From the NCBI RefSeq assembly GCF_003149535.1, contig NZ_QGDB01000001.1, positions 620,001-684,000 on the forward strand: a stretch of 64,000 bases of DNA, in the 5' to 3' direction. The position numbers were made by a program, and so were the translations under genes. This document shows, piece by piece, positions 28,461 through 38,548 of this stretch (positions are counted from its first letter, which is position 1; each line of letters opens with the position of its first letter). The stretch is from Falsochrobactrum shanghaiense. Its GTDB lineage: Bacteria > Pseudomonadota > Alphaproteobacteria > Rhizobiales > Rhizobiaceae. Under the pieces are notes generated by a model. It searched no databases, was not told where the DNA came from, and saw only the letters and a list, made by a program, of their open reading frames with translations.

Positions 28461-28824
28461 GCGGATCTTCTCCTTTGTTAGCTGCCGCAAAATCGCAGCG
28501 GCAAGATCACCGAACGCCTCTTTGCGCCCGATATTATTACAGCCATGGCGCTTTTGCAGTACAAATTAGGTACAAAATGTGGCAATGCGTGAAGATCCAC
28601 CCCAACCCGCTCGCGAATTGCAAAGATTGGCCAATACAGCTTCCGGCTGTATTTTATCCGTATTGCACGCAATTGCTGTTATTTTAAACGATTTAAAAAA
28701 TATTTCAAAATTTTTAAATCGATTAATGGTTTGATTTAATTTAATTAATCTGTTTCTGACTGCCATCCCCGACTTCAAAAGGAGTGCGGGGAATTGTGTT
28801 ATTCAATCTAATGGCGGAGACCCC
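28461..28824. promoter_or_regulatory. Divergent regulatory region bvrR / pckA
   Basis: 364 bp with no gene. The first half is ordinary composition; positions 28670-28770 are strongly AT-rich. It must hold the promoters of both bvrR (minus) and pckA (plus). It is the longest AT-rich gap in the core part of the window. Confidence 0.6.
28689..28721. repeat. 11-bp inverted repeat in the bvrR-pckA gap
   Basis: CGATTTAAAAA (28689-28699) and TTTTTAAATCG (28711-28721) are perfect reverse complements separated by 11 nt, a spacing of two helical turns centre to centre. An operator for a dimeric regulator is a reasonable reading; a weak terminator is the alternative. Confidence 0.6.
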
Positions 28825-30435
28825 ATGAAAGAGTTCGGCATTCACAACCCTGCCGCTTCCATCGCGACTTCAGGACTCAAGGAGCTCTCCGCAGTCTTTT
28901 ATAATTTCGGGCCGGCGAAGCTTTACGAGGAAACCATCCGGCGCGGCGAGGCCGAAATTTCGGCACAGGGCGCGCTGGTGGCGCGGACGGGACAGCATAC
29001 GGGCCGCTCGCCGAAAGACAAATTCGTCGTGCGTGACGCCGCTACCGAAGATCATGTGTGGTGGGACAATAACAAGCCGATGACGCCGGAAGCCTTCGCG
29101 CTTCTGCATGCCGATTTCATCGAGCATGCCAAGGGCAAGGAGCTTTTCGTCCAGGACCTGATCGGCGGCGCGGATGAAGACAACAAGATTAATGCCCGCG
29201 TGATTACCGAATATGCCTGGCATTCGCTGTTCATCCGCAATCTGCTGATCAGGCCCGAAGCGGACGCACTTGCTTCCTACCTGCCGGAAATGACGATCAT
29301 CGACCTGCCGTCCTTCAAGGCCGATCCGGCACGCTATGGCGTGCGCAGCGAAACGGTGATCGCGGTCGATCTGACGCGCCGCATCGTTCTGATCGGCGGC
29401 ACATCCTATGCCGGTGAAATGAAGAAATCCGTCTTTACCGCGCTCAACTATATCCTGCCTGCCAAGGGCGTTATGCCGATGCATTGCTCGGCCAATGAAG
29501 GCGAGAATGGCGACACCGCCGTATTCTTCGGCCTTTCGGGCACCGGCAAGACCACGCTTTCCGCCGACCCGACCCGCACGCTGATCGGCGATGACGAGCA
29601 TGGCTGGGGCGAACATGGCATCTTCAATTTCGAGGGCGGCTGCTATGCCAAGACCATCCGCCTTTCGGCAGAAGCGGAGCCGGAAATCTATGCCACCACG
29701 CAGCGTTTCGGTACGGTGCTTGAAAATGTCGTGCTCGATGAAGGTCGCCAGCCGGATTTCAACGACGGCTCGCTGACCGAGAATACACGCTGCGCCTATC
29801 CGCTCGATTTCATCCCCAATGCATCCAAAACGGGGAAGGGCGGCCAGCCAAAGAATATCATCATGCTCACCGCCGATGCCTTTGGCGTGATGCCGCCCAT
29901 CGCAAGGCTTACGCCCGCGCAGGCCATGTATCACTTCCTGTCGGGCTACACCGCCAAGGTCGCAGGCACTGAAAAGGGCGTGACCGAGCCGGAAGCGACC
30001 TTCTCGACCTGCTTTGGCGCGCCGTTCATGCCGCGTCATCCATCGGAATACGGCAATCTGCTGCGCCAGCTGATCGCCGAACACAAGGTCGATTGCTGGC
30101 TGGTCAATACAGGCTGGACCGGCGGCGCTTACGGCACCGGCTCGCGCATGCCGATCAAGGCGACGCGCGCGCTTCTGGCGGCGGCACTCGACGGCTCACT
30201 CAAGAATGCCGAATTCCGCACCGATGCGAATTTCGGCTTCGCGGTGCCGGTCGCGGTGCCGGGCATCGACAGCGCCATTCTCGACCCGCGTTCGACCTGG
30301 GCCGACAAGAAAGCCTATGACGCGCAGGCCGGAAAGCTTGTCGATATGTTCGTGACGAATTTCGAGAAGTTTGAACGCCATGTCGATCACGACGTAAAGA
30401 ATGCGGCGCCCGCAATCCGCGTTGCCGCTGAATAA
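28825..30435 (+). CDS. pckA: Phosphoenolpyruvate carboxykinase (ATP)
   Basis: Converts oxaloacetate and ATP to PEP and CO2, the entry to gluconeogenesis from the TCA cycle. The intact 536-residue frame has [14 protein letters not shown], substrate-binding [10 protein letters not shown]-loop [11 protein letters not shown] (from about residue 236), metal-binding GDDEHGW and [10 protein letters not shown]. There is no frameshift or premature stop. Divergent from bvrR; in related Rhizobiales pckA is also next to chvI and transcribed away from it. It is followed by a terminator. Confidence 0.97.
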   Translation: MKEFGIHNPAASIATSGLKELSAVFYNFGPAKLYEETIRRGEAEISAQGALVARTGQHTGRSPKDKFVVRDAATEDHVWWDNNKPMTPEAFALLHADFIEHAKGKELFVQDLIGGADEDNKINARVITEYAWHSLFIRNLLIRPEADALASYLPEMTIIDLPSFKADPARYGVRSETVIAVDLTRRIVLIGGTSYAGEMKKSVFTALNYILPAKGVMPMHCSANEGENGDTAVFFGLSGTGKTTLSADPTRTLIGDDEHGWGEHGIFNFEGGCYAKTIRLSAEAEPEIYATTQRFGTVLENVVLDEGRQPDFNDGSLTENTRCAYPLDFIPNASKTGKGGQPKNIIMLTADAFGVMPPIARLTPAQAMYHFLSGYTAKVAGTEKGVTEPEATFSTCFGAPFMPRHPSEYGNLLRQLIAEHKVDCWLVNTGWTGGAYGTGSRMPIKATRALLAAALDGSLKNAEFRTDANFGFAVPVAVPGIDSAILDPRSTWADKKAYDAQAGKLVDMFVTNFEKFERHVDHDVKNAAPAIRVAAE

Positions 30436-30531
30436 CAAGCAGCCCGTGCGGCGATTGAGCATATTCAAGGCGTGATGCGTCAGCATCTCAGCGCCTTGGC
30501 ATAAGTTCTCATCCTGAGGAGGAGGGGGAAG

Positions 30532-30557
30532 CCCGGTCGAGAGGCCGGGTTTTCTTT
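30532..30557 (+). terminator. Terminator of pckA
   Basis: CCCGG (30532-30536) pairs with CCGGG (30545-30549), then TTTTCTTT. It lies 97 bp after the pckA stop and just before arfB. Confidence 0.7.
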
Positions 30558-30580
30558 GTCCAGACCATGCAAAACGGTGT

Positions 30581-31030
30581 ATGGGTCTCTTCATGGAAGA
30601 AAACCGCAACATCATCCGCATAAACGCGCGCCTGAGCATCCGGGAGGACGATCTGGAGGAGAGCTTCATCCGCTCATCCGGCCCCGGCGGGCAGAATGTC
30701 AACAAGGTCTCGACCGCGGTTCAGCTTCGTTTTCATGCTTCCCGCTCCGGCCTGCCGGAAGAGGTGCTTTCGCGCCTGTTCAAACTCGCGGGCCAGCGTG
30801 GCACACGGGAAGGCGATATTCTGATCGAAGCCAACCGCTTCCGCACGCAGGAGCGCAATCGCGAGGATGCGCGCGAAAGACTGGTCGCGCTGGTCGCCAA
30901 AGCGGCCGAGCCGCCGCCCCCGCCGCGCAAGAAGACCAGACCCACCAAAGGATCGGTCGAACGGCGGCTGAAAGCCAAATCCGGCCGTTCGGAAATCAAA
31001 AAGGGGCGCGGCAAGGTCTCGTTTGACTGA
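30581..31030 (+). CDS. arfB: Alternative ribosome-rescue factor ArfB (YaeJ family)
   Basis: 149-residue peptidyl-tRNA hydrolase that frees ribosomes stalled without a stop codon. The catalytic motif is SSGPGGQNVNK. It is followed by TAVQLRFHA and a basic C-terminal tail (KKTRPTKGSVERRLKAKS, SEIKKGRGK), which in this family inserts into the empty mRNA channel. Length and lack of codon-recognition domain separate it from RF1/RF2. An in-frame ATG at 30593 (MEENRN) is an alternative start. Confidence 0.92.
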   Translation: MGLFMEENRNIIRINARLSIREDDLEESFIRSSGPGGQNVNKVSTAVQLRFHASRSGLPEEVLSRLFKLAGQRGTREGDILIEANRFRTQERNREDARERLVALVAKAAEPPPPPRKKTRPTKGSVERRLKAKSGRSEIKKGRGKVSFD

Positions 31031-31153
31031 AACAGGAAACCGAAATATCGTTACCGCGTTGTGATTGCTGTATTTACCACTTGTTTCTGGCGCAAAGCGC
31101 CTAATATTTCATTCAGGCAATAATAGGTTTGCAACAACAGGGAGACACGCCCA

Positions 31154-31606
31154 ATGGGAATTTTCGATTTCGTAAAGTCGGTCGGCACCAAACTCGGTTT
31201 CGGTGAAGACGAGCCCAAAGCCGACGATCTCAAGAAGGAACTCGATTCACATCATCTGGGCACCGATGGCGTCGAAGTCAGCGTCGAGGGCGACAAGGCG
31301 GTCCTGAAAGGCAATGTGAAGGATCAGTCAGCCTTCGAGAAAGCCATCATCGCGGTCGGAAATTCGCTCGGCGTTTCCAAGGTGGAAGCTTCCGAGCTTA
31401 CCGTGGAAGGTGCGGGAACCGGCAGCGAGCCGGTCTTCTACACCGTCAAGAAGGGCGACAATCTCTGGAAAATCGCCGAAGCCCAATATGGCAAGGGCAA
31501 GGGCGCGAAGAACAATATCATCTTCGAGGCCAACAAGCCTATGCTTACCCATCCCGATAAAATCTATCCCGGTCAGGTTCTGCGCATTCCGCCGCTGGAA
31601 GGCTGA
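31154..31606 (+). CDS. BON-LysM domain protein (Kbp/YgaU-like)
   Basis: 150 residues. An N-terminal BON domain (about 25-90: VSVEGDKAVLKGNVKDQ, AFEKAIIAVGN) is followed by a LysM domain (about 96-148: YTVKKGDNLWKIAEAQYGKG, MLTHPDKIYPGQVLRIP). The architecture and length match E. coli Kbp, a cytoplasmic potassium-binding protein; no signal peptide is visible (MGIFDFVKSVGTKLGFG). A peptidoglycan role is often annotated for LysM proteins but is not supported without export. It ends at a strong terminator. Confidence 0.88.
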   Translation: MGIFDFVKSVGTKLGFGEDEPKADDLKKELDSHHLGTDGVEVSVEGDKAVLKGNVKDQSAFEKAIIAVGNSLGVSKVEASELTVEGAGTGSEPVFYTVKKGDNLWKIAEAQYGKGKGAKNNIIFEANKPMLTHPDKIYPGQVLRIPPLEG

Positions 31607-31619
31607 TCTATCAAAGAAG

Positions 31620-31655
31620 AAGGCCGCTATGCACAGGCAGGCGGCCTTTTCTTTC
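31620..31655. terminator. Terminator between the LysM gene and coaA
   Basis: AAGGCCGC (31620-31627) and GCGGCCTT (31641-31648) followed by TTTTCTTTC. The genes on both sides converge here, so it may act in both directions. Confidence 0.75.
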
Positions 31656-31662
31656 TACATTT

Positions 31663-32631
31663 TCAGATTTTGCGCAGGGCCACTTCCTCGATCAGATGAT
31701 CGCTGCCCTTGCGCAGGATGAGATCGGCGCGCGGACGCGTCGGCAGGATGTTCTCGCGCAGGTTTCTCAGGTTGATATTGTGCCACAGGCCCTCGCCAAT
31801 CGAGCGGGCGGCATCCTCTGAGAGCTGCGAATAGCGGTGAAAGAAGGATTCGGGATTGCGGAAAGCCGTCTCGCGCAGCCGCATGAAACGGTCGATATAC
31901 CATTTATGAATCTGGTCGGTCTCCGCATCGATATAGATCGAGAAATCGAAGAAATCCGAGACGAAGGGCACCATCTTGCCGTCTTCGGGCAGATCGCGCA
32001 CCTGAAGCACGTTGATGCCCTCGAAGATCAGGATGTCGGGCTTGTCGACGAGTTGATATTCGCCCGGCAAGACATCATAGCTCAAATGCGAATAGAGCGG
32101 CGCGCGCACCTTGCTCATGCCTGCCTTGATCGCCGAAAGAAAGCGCAGAACCGCACCGACATCATAGCTTTCGGGAAAGCCCTTGCGTTCCATCAGGTTC
32201 TGTTCGCGCAGAACGGCATTGGGATAAAGAAAGCCATCCGTCGTCACCAGATCGACCTTCGGGCTTGACGGCCAGCGTGCCAGAAGCTCCTTGAGAACGC
32301 GCGCAGTGGTGGATTTGCCCACCGCGACCGAACCGGCAATGCCGATGATGAAAGGCGTCTTGAAACTGTCCTCCATATTGAGGAACTGCTTGCGCTGATG
32401 AAACAGAAGCTGGCTTGCTTCCACATGCGCCGACAACAGTCGCGAGAGCGACAGATAAATGCGGCGCACCTCATCCAGATCGATCGGATCGCCCAGCGAG
32501 CGCAGCCGGTCGACCTCATCGGAACTGAGCGTCAGCGGCGTGTCGGCGCGAAAGCCCGACCATTCCTGCGCGGAAAAGAAGCGGTAGGGCGAATAGCGCG
32601 ACGGGGTGAGCTGATCGACTTTTTCCCACAT
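31663..32631 (-). CDS. coaA: Pantothenate kinase, type I
   Basis: Phosphorylates pantothenate, the first and feedback-controlled step of CoA synthesis. P-loop [15 protein letters not shown], then [19 protein letters not shown] and FEGINVLQ are type I CoaA motifs. 322 residues from ATG 32631 ([19 protein letters not shown]). The frame is open 40 residues further upstream but that part lies inside hisE. It is the last gene of the his row, 10 bp after hisE. Confidence 0.96.
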   Translation of the reverse strand: MWEKVDQLTPSRYSPYRFFSAQEWSGFRADTPLTLSSDEVDRLRSLGDPIDLDEVRRIYLSLSRLLSAHVEASQLLFHQRKQFLNMEDSFKTPFIIGIAGSVAVGKSTTARVLKELLARWPSSPKVDLVTTDGFLYPNAVLREQNLMERKGFPESYDVGAVLRFLSAIKAGMSKVRAPLYSHLSYDVLPGEYQLVDKPDILIFEGINVLQVRDLPEDGKMVPFVSDFFDFSIYIDAETDQIHKWYIDRFMRLRETAFRNPESFFHRYSQLSEDAARSIGEGLWHNINLRNLRENILPTRPRADLILRKGSDHLIEEVALRKI

Positions 32632-32641
32632 ATGCAGCCGC

Positions 32642-32965
32642 CTAGCCCTTCGCGCGTCCGGCCTTTTCCTCAAGACCGGTCTGCGTCGTGCGGCGGCGCA
32701 GTTCTTCAAGAACGTCATTGAGCGGAACGCCCGCGATCTTCCAGACCACAAGCAGATGATAAAGCAGGTCGGCGCTTTCCGAGATGACCCCGGCGCGATC
32801 GCCGGAGACGGCGGCGATCACCGTTTCCACGGCTTCCTCGCCAAGCTTTTGTGCGGCCTTGGTCTGGCCTTTCGCGATGAGGCTTGCCGTATAGGACGAG
32901 CCGTCCGTGGCGCTTGCGCGTCCGGCGATGATGCGTTCGAGGTCCGCGAGCGTGAACTGGCTCAT
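32642..32965 (-). CDS. hisE: Phosphoribosyl-ATP pyrophosphatase
   Basis: Hydrolyses phosphoribosyl-ATP to phosphoribosyl-AMP, step 2 of histidine synthesis. The 107-residue all-helical protein has the MazG-type metal-binding pattern [13 protein letters not shown] and [13 protein letters not shown]. It is a stand-alone HisE; HisI, fused with it in enterobacteria, is not present in this window. It lies 23 bp after hisF. Confidence 0.95.
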   Translation of the reverse strand: MSQFTLADLERIIAGRASATDGSSYTASLIAKGQTKAAQKLGEEAVETVIAAVSGDRAGVISESADLLYHLLVVWKIAGVPLNDVLEELRRRTTQTGLEEKAGRAKG

Positions 32966-32988
32966 CGGGTTTCCTTCCTGATCTTTAT

Positions 32989-33774
32989 TCAGCGCGCCGG
33001 ATCAAGGCGTACCGGAATGCCTGCTTGCGCCATATAGCGCTTGGCTTCGTCAATCGTATAGGTGCCAAAATGGAAAATCGACGCAGCCAGAACCGCCGAT
33101 GCATGGCCGTCGCGGATGCCCGCCACCAGATGATCGAGCGTGCCCACGCCGCCTGATGCAATGACCGGCACGCGCACGCTATCAGCAACCGCGCGCGTCA
33201 GCGCCACGTCATAACCGGCCTTGGTGCCGTCGCGATCCATCGAGGTCAGCAGGATTTCACCTGCTCCCAAATCGACCACCTTCTGCGCAAATTCCACCGC
33301 ATCGATGCCGGTCGTCTGGCGTCCGCCATGGGTGAAAATCTCCCAGCGGTCGGCTTCGCCTTCGCCTGAAACCTTTTTGGCGTCAATCGCCACCACGATG
33401 CATTGATTGCCGAACTTGTCGGCGGCTTCCGCCACAAAATCCGGGTTCTTCACCGCAGCCGTATTGATCGAAACCTTGTCCGCTCCGGCCAGCAGAAGCT
33501 TGCGAATATCGGCAACCTGACGCACGCCGCCACCAACGGTGAGCGGCATGAAACATTGTTCAGCGGTGCGCGCCACCACGTCGAAAATCGTCTCACGATT
33601 ATCCGATGATGCGGTGATGTCGAGGAAGCAGAGTTCGTCCGCGCCCGCCGCATCATAGGCGCGCGCGGCTTCCACCGGATCGCCCGCATCGATCAGATCG
33701 ACGAAATTGACGCCCTTGACGACTCTTCCGTCCTTGACGTCGAGACAGGGAATTATTCTTGCTTTCAAACTCAT
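32989..33774 (-). CDS. hisF: Imidazole glycerol phosphate synthase subunit HisF
   Basis: Cyclase half of IGP synthase: uses ammonia from HisH to turn PRFAR into imidazole glycerol phosphate and AICAR. The TIM barrel shows the catalytic aspartates in [15 protein letters not shown] and [15 protein letters not shown], with phosphate loops GGGVR and [10 protein letters not shown]. 261 residues. Its start overlaps the hisA stop (ATGA at 33774-33771). Confidence 0.97.
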   Translation of the reverse strand: MSLKARIIPCLDVKDGRVVKGVNFVDLIDAGDPVEAARAYDAAGADELCFLDITASSDNRETIFDVVARTAEQCFMPLTVGGGVRQVADIRKLLLAGADKVSINTAAVKNPDFVAEAADKFGNQCIVVAIDAKKVSGEGEADRWEIFTHGGRQTTGIDAVEFAQKVVDLGAGEILLTSMDRDGTKAGYDVALTRAVADSVRVPVIASGGVGTLDHLVAGIRDGHASAVLAASIFHFGTYTIDEAKRYMAQAGIPVRLDPAR

Positions 33775-34502
33775 GCCACTGCCCTCAACACTGATAATGC
33801 TTCAGCCGGATCAATACGCCCGTCATAAAGTGCACGGCCTGAAATCGCGCCTTCAAGCTTGCGCGCATCGGGCCCGGCAAGCCGCCTTATATCGTCCATC
33901 GAGGCAAGTCCGCCCGAAGCAATCACCGGAATGCTCACGCTATCTGCAAGGGCCAGCGTCGAGTCCCAGTTGATGCCTGCCAGAATGCCGTCACGGTCGA
34001 TGTCGGTATAGATGATGGCGGCAACGCCCGCACCCTCGAACTTCTTCGCCAGCTCGACAACGCCCAGTTCGGAAGCCTCTGCCCAGCCTTCGACGGCAAC
34101 CTTGCCGCCCTTGGCGTCGATGCCGACAGCGATCTGTCCGGGGAAAGCCTTGCAGGCTTCAATCACCAGTGCCGGATCACGCACGGCGACAGTGCCTAAA
34201 ATGACGCGGCGCAGCCCTTTGCCAAGCCAGCTTTCAATATGGGCCAGCGTGCGGATGCCGCCGCCAAGCTGGACCGGATTTTTTGTTGCCTTGAGGATGG
34301 CTTCAACAGCCCGGCCATTGACGCTTTCACCGGCGAACGCGCCATTGAGATCGACCACATGCAACCATTCAAAGCCCTGATCTTCAAAGGCTTTTGCTTG
34401 TGCTGCCGGGTCTTCATTATAGATGGTGGCCTGATCCATGTCGCCCAGCTTGAGGCGCACGCATTGACCGTCTTTCAAATCGATGGCGGGAAAAAGTATC
34501 AT
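33771..34502 (-). CDS. hisA: ProFAR isomerase
   Basis: Amadori isomerase of histidine synthesis. 243 residues with the half-barrel repeats shared with HisF: catalytic Asp8 in [16 protein letters not shown] and the second Asp in [20 protein letters not shown] and [10 protein letters not shown] bind phosphate. Start ATG 34502 (MILFPAIDL); 10 residues of upstream frame overlap hisH and are excluded. Confidence 0.97.
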   Translation of the reverse strand: MILFPAIDLKDGQCVRLKLGDMDQATIYNEDPAAQAKAFEDQGFEWLHVVDLNGAFAGESVNGRAVEAILKATKNPVQLGGGIRTLAHIESWLGKGLRRVILGTVAVRDPALVIEACKAFPGQIAVGIDAKGGKVAVEGWAEASELGVVELAKKFEGAGVAAIIYTDIDRDGILAGINWDSTLALADSVSIPVIASGGLASMDDIRRLAGPDARKLEGAISGRALYDGRIDPAEALSVLRAVA

Positions 34503-34519
34503 ATTCTCATGACTTCTTT

Positions 34520-35170
34520 TTAGGGCTTCCATTTCAGGAAATTGGCAAGGAGCGAAAGGCCAAGCATCTGGCTCTTTTCGGGATGGAACTGCGTGCCCAC
34601 CATATTGTCGCGACTGACGGCGGCGGTGACGGTGCCGCCATAATCGGTAACGGCCAGCACATCGGCGGAATTTTTGGCATCAAACATATAGGAATGCACG
34701 AAGTAAGCATGCAAACCGTTATCGCCGGTCTCGATCCCGTCGAAGATCGGGTGCGAATGTTTCACGTGAATCCGGTTCCAGCCGATCTGCGGGATTTTTA
34801 GCGCGGGATCGGACGGCTTCATTTCGCGCACGTCACCGGCAATCCAGCCAAGGCCCTGCGTGATCTCCTTTTCCAGCCCGCGCTCCGACATGAGCTGCAT
34901 GCCTACGCAGATGCCAAGAAAAGGATGGGCTTTTTTGAGCACGACTTCATTGAGCGCGTCCACCATGCCGGAAACCGCATCAAGGCCGCGCCGACAATCG
35001 GCATAGGCCCCAACGCCGGGAAGCACCACGCGGTCGGCGCCGACCACGCGGTCCGCATCCGCCGTCAGTTCAATTTGCGCAGCAATGCCATGCTCATGTG
35101 CGGCGCGCTCGAAAGCCTTGGCGGCGGAGCGAAGATTGCCGGAGCCATAATCGACGATAGCGACACGCAT
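34520..35170 (-). CDS. hisH: Imidazole glycerol phosphate synthase glutaminase HisH
   Basis: Class I glutamine amidotransferase feeding ammonia to HisF. The nucleophile is the cysteine of [12 protein letters not shown]; the His-Glu pair is in [10 protein letters not shown]. 216 residues from ATG 35170 ([15 protein letters not shown]), 3 bp after the DUF2628 gene. A 14/16 match to the parS consensus lies within it at 34758-34773. Confidence 0.96.
   Translation of the reverse strand: MRVAIVDYGSGNLRSAAKAFERAAHEHGIAAQIELTADADRVVGADRVVLPGVGAYADCRRGLDAVSGMVDALNEVVLKKAHPFLGICVGMQLMSERGLEKEITQGLGWIAGDVREMKPSDPALKIPQIGWNRIHVKHSHPIFDGIETGDNGLHAYFVHSYMFDAKNSADVLAVTDYGGTVTAAVSRDNMVGTQFHPEKSQMLGLSLLANFLKWKP
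34758..34773. other. parS-like site (14/16) within hisH
   Basis: TGTTTCACGTGAATCC matches the ParB site consensus TGTTTCACGTGAAACA at 14 positions. The identical 16-mer recurs in hemJ at 49122. Confidence 0.6.
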
Positions 35171-35172
35171 TT

Positions 35173-35676
35173 TCAATTTTCTCCGCGGTAGCCGACAAAT
35201 CCGATGGTCGAACCCGTGGGATTGTGGGCAGGTGGGATGTGGGAAGGCTGCGCCATAGGGCAGCTCCATTCCGGAGCCGGTTTTTGTTCCAGCGTTTTCG
35301 CGCCAGCGTCAAGAGCGGAGAAATAACGAATTTCCGCCTCATCCAGATTGTTTGCCTCTATCGCCGCGCGCTCGCGATAGCCCTTGCGCCGGAGCCTGGC
35401 TATTTTCCAGTGGGAGCCTTCAAGCGCCACGAAAAGCGAAACGAGCAGCGAGAGCAGGGGAACCGTATCGGCAATACCAAGCAGCGATCCGGCAAATCCC
35501 AGCAGAATGGTCACGCCTAAAACCGCAATCGCTTCAAACCACAGGCGATGGCCCAAAAGCCAGACGACCGGCAGGATCAGCGCCAGCACCGAAAATCCGT
35601 CGCGCACGAACACAGCTTGTTCAGCGCTCTCCATGCGGGCAGCGCCGGCCGGTTCCAGAACGACGAATTGCGCCAT
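35173..35676 (-). CDS. DUF2628 membrane protein inside the his operon
   Basis: 167 residues with hydrophobic segments near 28-42, 48-68 and 70-86, then a charged tail ([30 protein letters not shown]). The pattern [19 protein letters not shown], EGxxWxxxRLRRKGY matches the DUF2628 family, found at this place between hisB and hisH in many Rhizobiales. It lies 18 bp after hisB and 3 bp before hisH. No histidine-related role is known. Confidence 0.82.
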   Translation of the reverse strand: MAQFVVLEPAGAARMESAEQAVFVRDGFSVLALILPVVWLLGHRLWFEAIAVLGVTILLGFAGSLLGIADTVPLLSLLVSLFVALEGSHWKIARLRRKGYRERAAIEANNLDEAEIRYFSALDAGAKTLEQKPAPEWSCPMAQPSHIPPAHNPTGSTIGFVGYRGEN

Positions 35677-35694
35677 GATGTGTCCTTTCGGGGA

Positions 35695-36303
35695 CTATCC
35701 CTTCAGCGAACCCTTGGTCGAGGGGATCGCATCTTTCTGGCGTGGATCGGTTTCGATGGCTGCGCGCAGAACCCGCGCCACCGCCTTGAAGATCGTCTCG
35801 GCAATATGGTGGTTATTTGCGCCATAGCGATTGTTCACATGCAGCGTGATGCCCGCATTCATCGCGAAAGCCTGAAAGAATTCACGCACCAGTTCGGTGT
35901 CGAAATTGCCGATCTTGGGCGCTGAGAAATTGACGTTCCAGACCAGGAAAGGGCGGCCCGATACATCGACGGCGGCAGCGGTCAGCGTGTCGTCCATAGC
36001 CAGATCGAGCGAGGCATAGCGCATGATGCCGCGCCGCTCGCCAAGCGCATTGGCGAGCGCCTGTCCGAGCGCGATGCCGGTATCCTCGACCGTATGGTGA
36101 TCGTCAATGTGGAGATCGCCCTTGGCCATCACGCGCATATCGATGAGCGAATGGCGGGAAAGCTGTTCAAGCATGTGATCAAAGAAACCGACGCCCGTGG
36201 TGATGTCGAATTTGCCACTGCCGTTCAGATCGACCGAAACGGCGATGCTTGTTTCCTTGGTTGAACGTTCGATGCTCGCCTTGCGGGCGCCTTCAGCCGT
36301 CAT
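35695..36303 (-). CDS. hisB: Imidazoleglycerol-phosphate dehydratase
   Basis: Dehydrates IGP to imidazoleacetol phosphate. The manganese-binding histidine clusters are [26 protein letters not shown] and [13 protein letters not shown]. 202 residues, the monofunctional form without the enterobacterial phosphatase domain. ATG 36303 ([15 protein letters not shown]) is preferred; the open frame upstream to 36456 lacks family features. First gene of the minus-strand his row, divergent from hslV across 212 bp. Confidence 0.96.
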   Translation of the reverse strand: MTAEGARKASIERSTKETSIAVSVDLNGSGKFDITTGVGFFDHMLEQLSRHSLIDMRVMAKGDLHIDDHHTVEDTGIALGQALANALGERRGIMRYASLDLAMDDTLTAAAVDVSGRPFLVWNVNFSAPKIGNFDTELVREFFQAFAMNAGITLHVNNRYGANNHHIAETIFKAVARVLRAAIETDPRQKDAIPSTKGSLKG

Positions 36304-36515
36304 AGCATTTCCTTTTAGAGAGCTTGCGCTCATTCTGATCTTTTGTGGCCGCATCGCAGCCAAATCCAGAGGCGTTCTAGAACAGCTTGCTTCTTTTGCC
36401 AAATGCTTTTGACTATTTGAATTCCGGCGCACCGTTCTTAAATAAGCAAACTGCAACCTGATTCAGCCTGCTTATCGGCGGTCCATCAAGTTTGCGCCCG
36501 CCAAAGGAGTGATCG

Positions 36516-37070
36516 ATGATCGAACATAGTCCCACGACAATTTATGGCACAACCATCGTAACCGTGCGCAAGGGCGGCAAGGTGGTGATTGCCGGCGACG
36601 GGCAGGTTTCGCTCGGCAATACGGTGATGAAGGGCAATGCGCGCAAGGTCCGCCGCATCGGCAAGGGCAATGTCATTGCCGGTTTTGCAGGCGCGACAGC
36701 CGACGCCTTCACGCTGCTCGAACGGCTCGAAGCCAAGCTCGAACAATATCCAGACCAGCTCATGCGCGCCAGTGTCGAGCTTGCCAAGGACTGGCGCACC
36801 GACCGTTACCTGCGCCGCCTTGAAGCGATGATGCTGGTTGCCGACAGCAAGGTCACGCTGGCGCTGACAGGCACCGGCGATGTTCTGGAACCTGAACACG
36901 GCGTCATGGCGATTGGTTCGGGCGGCAATTATGCGCTGGCCGCCGCGCGCGCGCTTGTCGATACCGACCGCGATGCCGAGGAAATCGCGCGCAAGGCGAT
37001 GGAGATCGCCGCCGATATTTGCATCTATACCAATCACAATATCATCGCCGAAAGCCTCGATGCGGAATGA
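36516..37070 (+). CDS. hslV: ATP-dependent protease subunit HslV
   Basis: Proteasome-like threonine protease of the HslUV complex. The mature N-terminus should be the first threonine of [12 protein letters not shown] (Thr12), after removal of an 11-residue leader, longer than in E. coli. [20 protein letters not shown] and [17 protein letters not shown] are characteristic. 184 residues. It lies 48 bp before hslU. Confidence 0.96.
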   Translation: MIEHSPTTIYGTTIVTVRKGGKVVIAGDGQVSLGNTVMKGNARKVRRIGKGNVIAGFAGATADAFTLLERLEAKLEQYPDQLMRASVELAKDWRTDRYLRRLEAMMLVADSKVTLALTGTGDVLEPEHGVMAIGSGGNYALAAARALVDTDRDAEEIARKAMEIAADICIYTNHNIIAESLDAE

Positions 37071-37118
37071 CGTGCTCGCCGGTCCATCGATCAGGCAGCG
37101 GAAGAACAGGTTGTAATC

Positions 37119-38423
37119 ATGAGTAATTTTTCTCCCCGGGAAATCGTCTCGGAACTCGATCGCTATATTATCGGCCAGAACGACGCCAAGCGCGCCGTGG
37201 CCATCGCCCTGCGCAATCGCTGGCGGCGCCAGCAGCTTGAAGGGCAGATGCGTGAAGAAGTCATGCCCAAGAACATTCTGATGATCGGGCCGACGGGCGT
37301 GGGCAAGACGGAGATTTCGCGCCGCCTCGCCAAGCTGGCCGGTGCGCCCTTCATCAAGGTCGAGGCCACCAAATTCACCGAGGTCGGCTATGTGGGCCGC
37401 GATGTCGAGCAGATCATCCGCGATCTTGTCGAAGCGGCAATCGCACTGGTGCGCGAGAAAAAGCGCGAGGACGTGAAGGCCAAGGCGCATCTCAATGCCG
37501 AGGAGCGCGTGCTTGACGGGCTGGTCGGCAAGACGGCAAGCCCTGCCACCCGCGAAAGTTTTCGCAAGAAGCTGCGCGACGGCGAACTGGACGACAAGGA
37601 AATCGAGATCGAGGTCGCCGATACCGGTGTTGGCCAGAACTTTGAAATCCCCGGCATGCCGGGCGCCAATATCGGCATGATCAATCTGGGCGATATTTTC
37701 GGCAAGGCCATGGGCGGGCGCACCAAGCAGCGCAAGACCACGGTGCGTGATTCCTATGCCATCCTGATCAATGATGAATCCGACAAGCTGCTCGATCAGG
37801 AGCAACTCATTCAGGAAGCGCTGCGCTCGACCGAAAATGACGGCATCGTCTTTCTCGACGAGATCGACAAGATCGCAGCACGCGAAGGCGGAATGGGCGC
37901 GGGCGTGTCGCGCGAGGGCGTGCAGCGCGACCTGCTGCCGCTGGTCGAGGGAACCACGGTCGCCACCAAATACGGCCCCGTAAAGACCGATCATATATTG
38001 TTCATCGCCTCGGGCGCGTTTCACGTCTCCAAGCCCTCCGACCTTTTGCCGGAATTGCAGGGCCGCCTGCCGATCCGCGTGGAACTGAGTGCGCTGACGC
38101 GCGATGATTTCCGCCGCATCCTCACGGAAACCGAAGTCAGTCTCATCAAGCAATATATTGCCCTGATGGCGACCGAAGACGTCACGCTGGAAATCACCGA
38201 TGATGCCATCGATGCGCTTGCCGATATTGCGGTTGATCTGAACTCGTCGGTCGAGAATATCGGCGCGCGCCGTTTGCAGACGGTCATGGAGCGGGTGCTG
38301 GACGATATTTCCTATAATGCGCCCGACAAATCCGGCTCAGCCTTCAAGGTTGATGCCGAATATGTGCGCAGCACCATCGGCGATCTTGCAAAAAATACCG
38401 ACCTGTCGCGGTTCATTCTGTAG
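37119..38423 (+). CDS. hslU: ATP-dependent protease ATPase subunit HslU
   Basis: AAA+ unfoldase that feeds substrates to HslV. P-loop [13 protein letters not shown] from residue 57, Walker [12 protein letters not shown], the I-domain between, sensor 2 [13 protein letters not shown], and the C-terminal DLSRFIL that docks in HslV. 434 residues. A long frame on the opposite strand (36486-38153) is a codon-bias shadow. A terminator follows. Confidence 0.97.
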   Translation: MSNFSPREIVSELDRYIIGQNDAKRAVAIALRNRWRRQQLEGQMREEVMPKNILMIGPTGVGKTEISRRLAKLAGAPFIKVEATKFTEVGYVGRDVEQIIRDLVEAAIALVREKKREDVKAKAHLNAEERVLDGLVGKTASPATRESFRKKLRDGELDDKEIEIEVADTGVGQNFEIPGMPGANIGMINLGDIFGKAMGGRTKQRKTTVRDSYAILINDESDKLLDQEQLIQEALRSTENDGIVFLDEIDKIAAREGGMGAGVSREGVQRDLLPLVEGTTVATKYGPVKTDHILFIASGAFHVSKPSDLLPELQGRLPIRVELSALTRDDFRRILTETEVSLIKQYIALMATEDVTLEITDDAIDALADIAVDLNSSVENIGARRLQTVMERVLDDISYNAPDKSGSAFKVDAEYVRSTIGDLAKNTDLSRFIL

Positions 38424-38471
38424 AAACGTGGCTGGAAAGCCACGCAGCCGACAGATTATCGCGAAAGCCAA

Positions 38472-38507
38472 AAATCCCCTCGACTTCATCGAGGGGGTTT
38501 TTTATTT
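38472..38507 (+). terminator. Terminator of hslVU
   Basis: CCCCTCGA (38476-38483) and TCGAGGGG (38489-38496) with a 5-nt loop and then TTTTTTATTTT. Confidence 0.85.
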
Positions 38508-38548
38508 TCCTCCCAATTCAAGAGCTGTATTGAGGCCGTTTTCATACA

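Noticed and set aside
36486-38153. 555-codon open frame antisense to hslVU
   Set aside because: It is the GC-rich codon-bias mirror of two certain genes; no start context or known domains.
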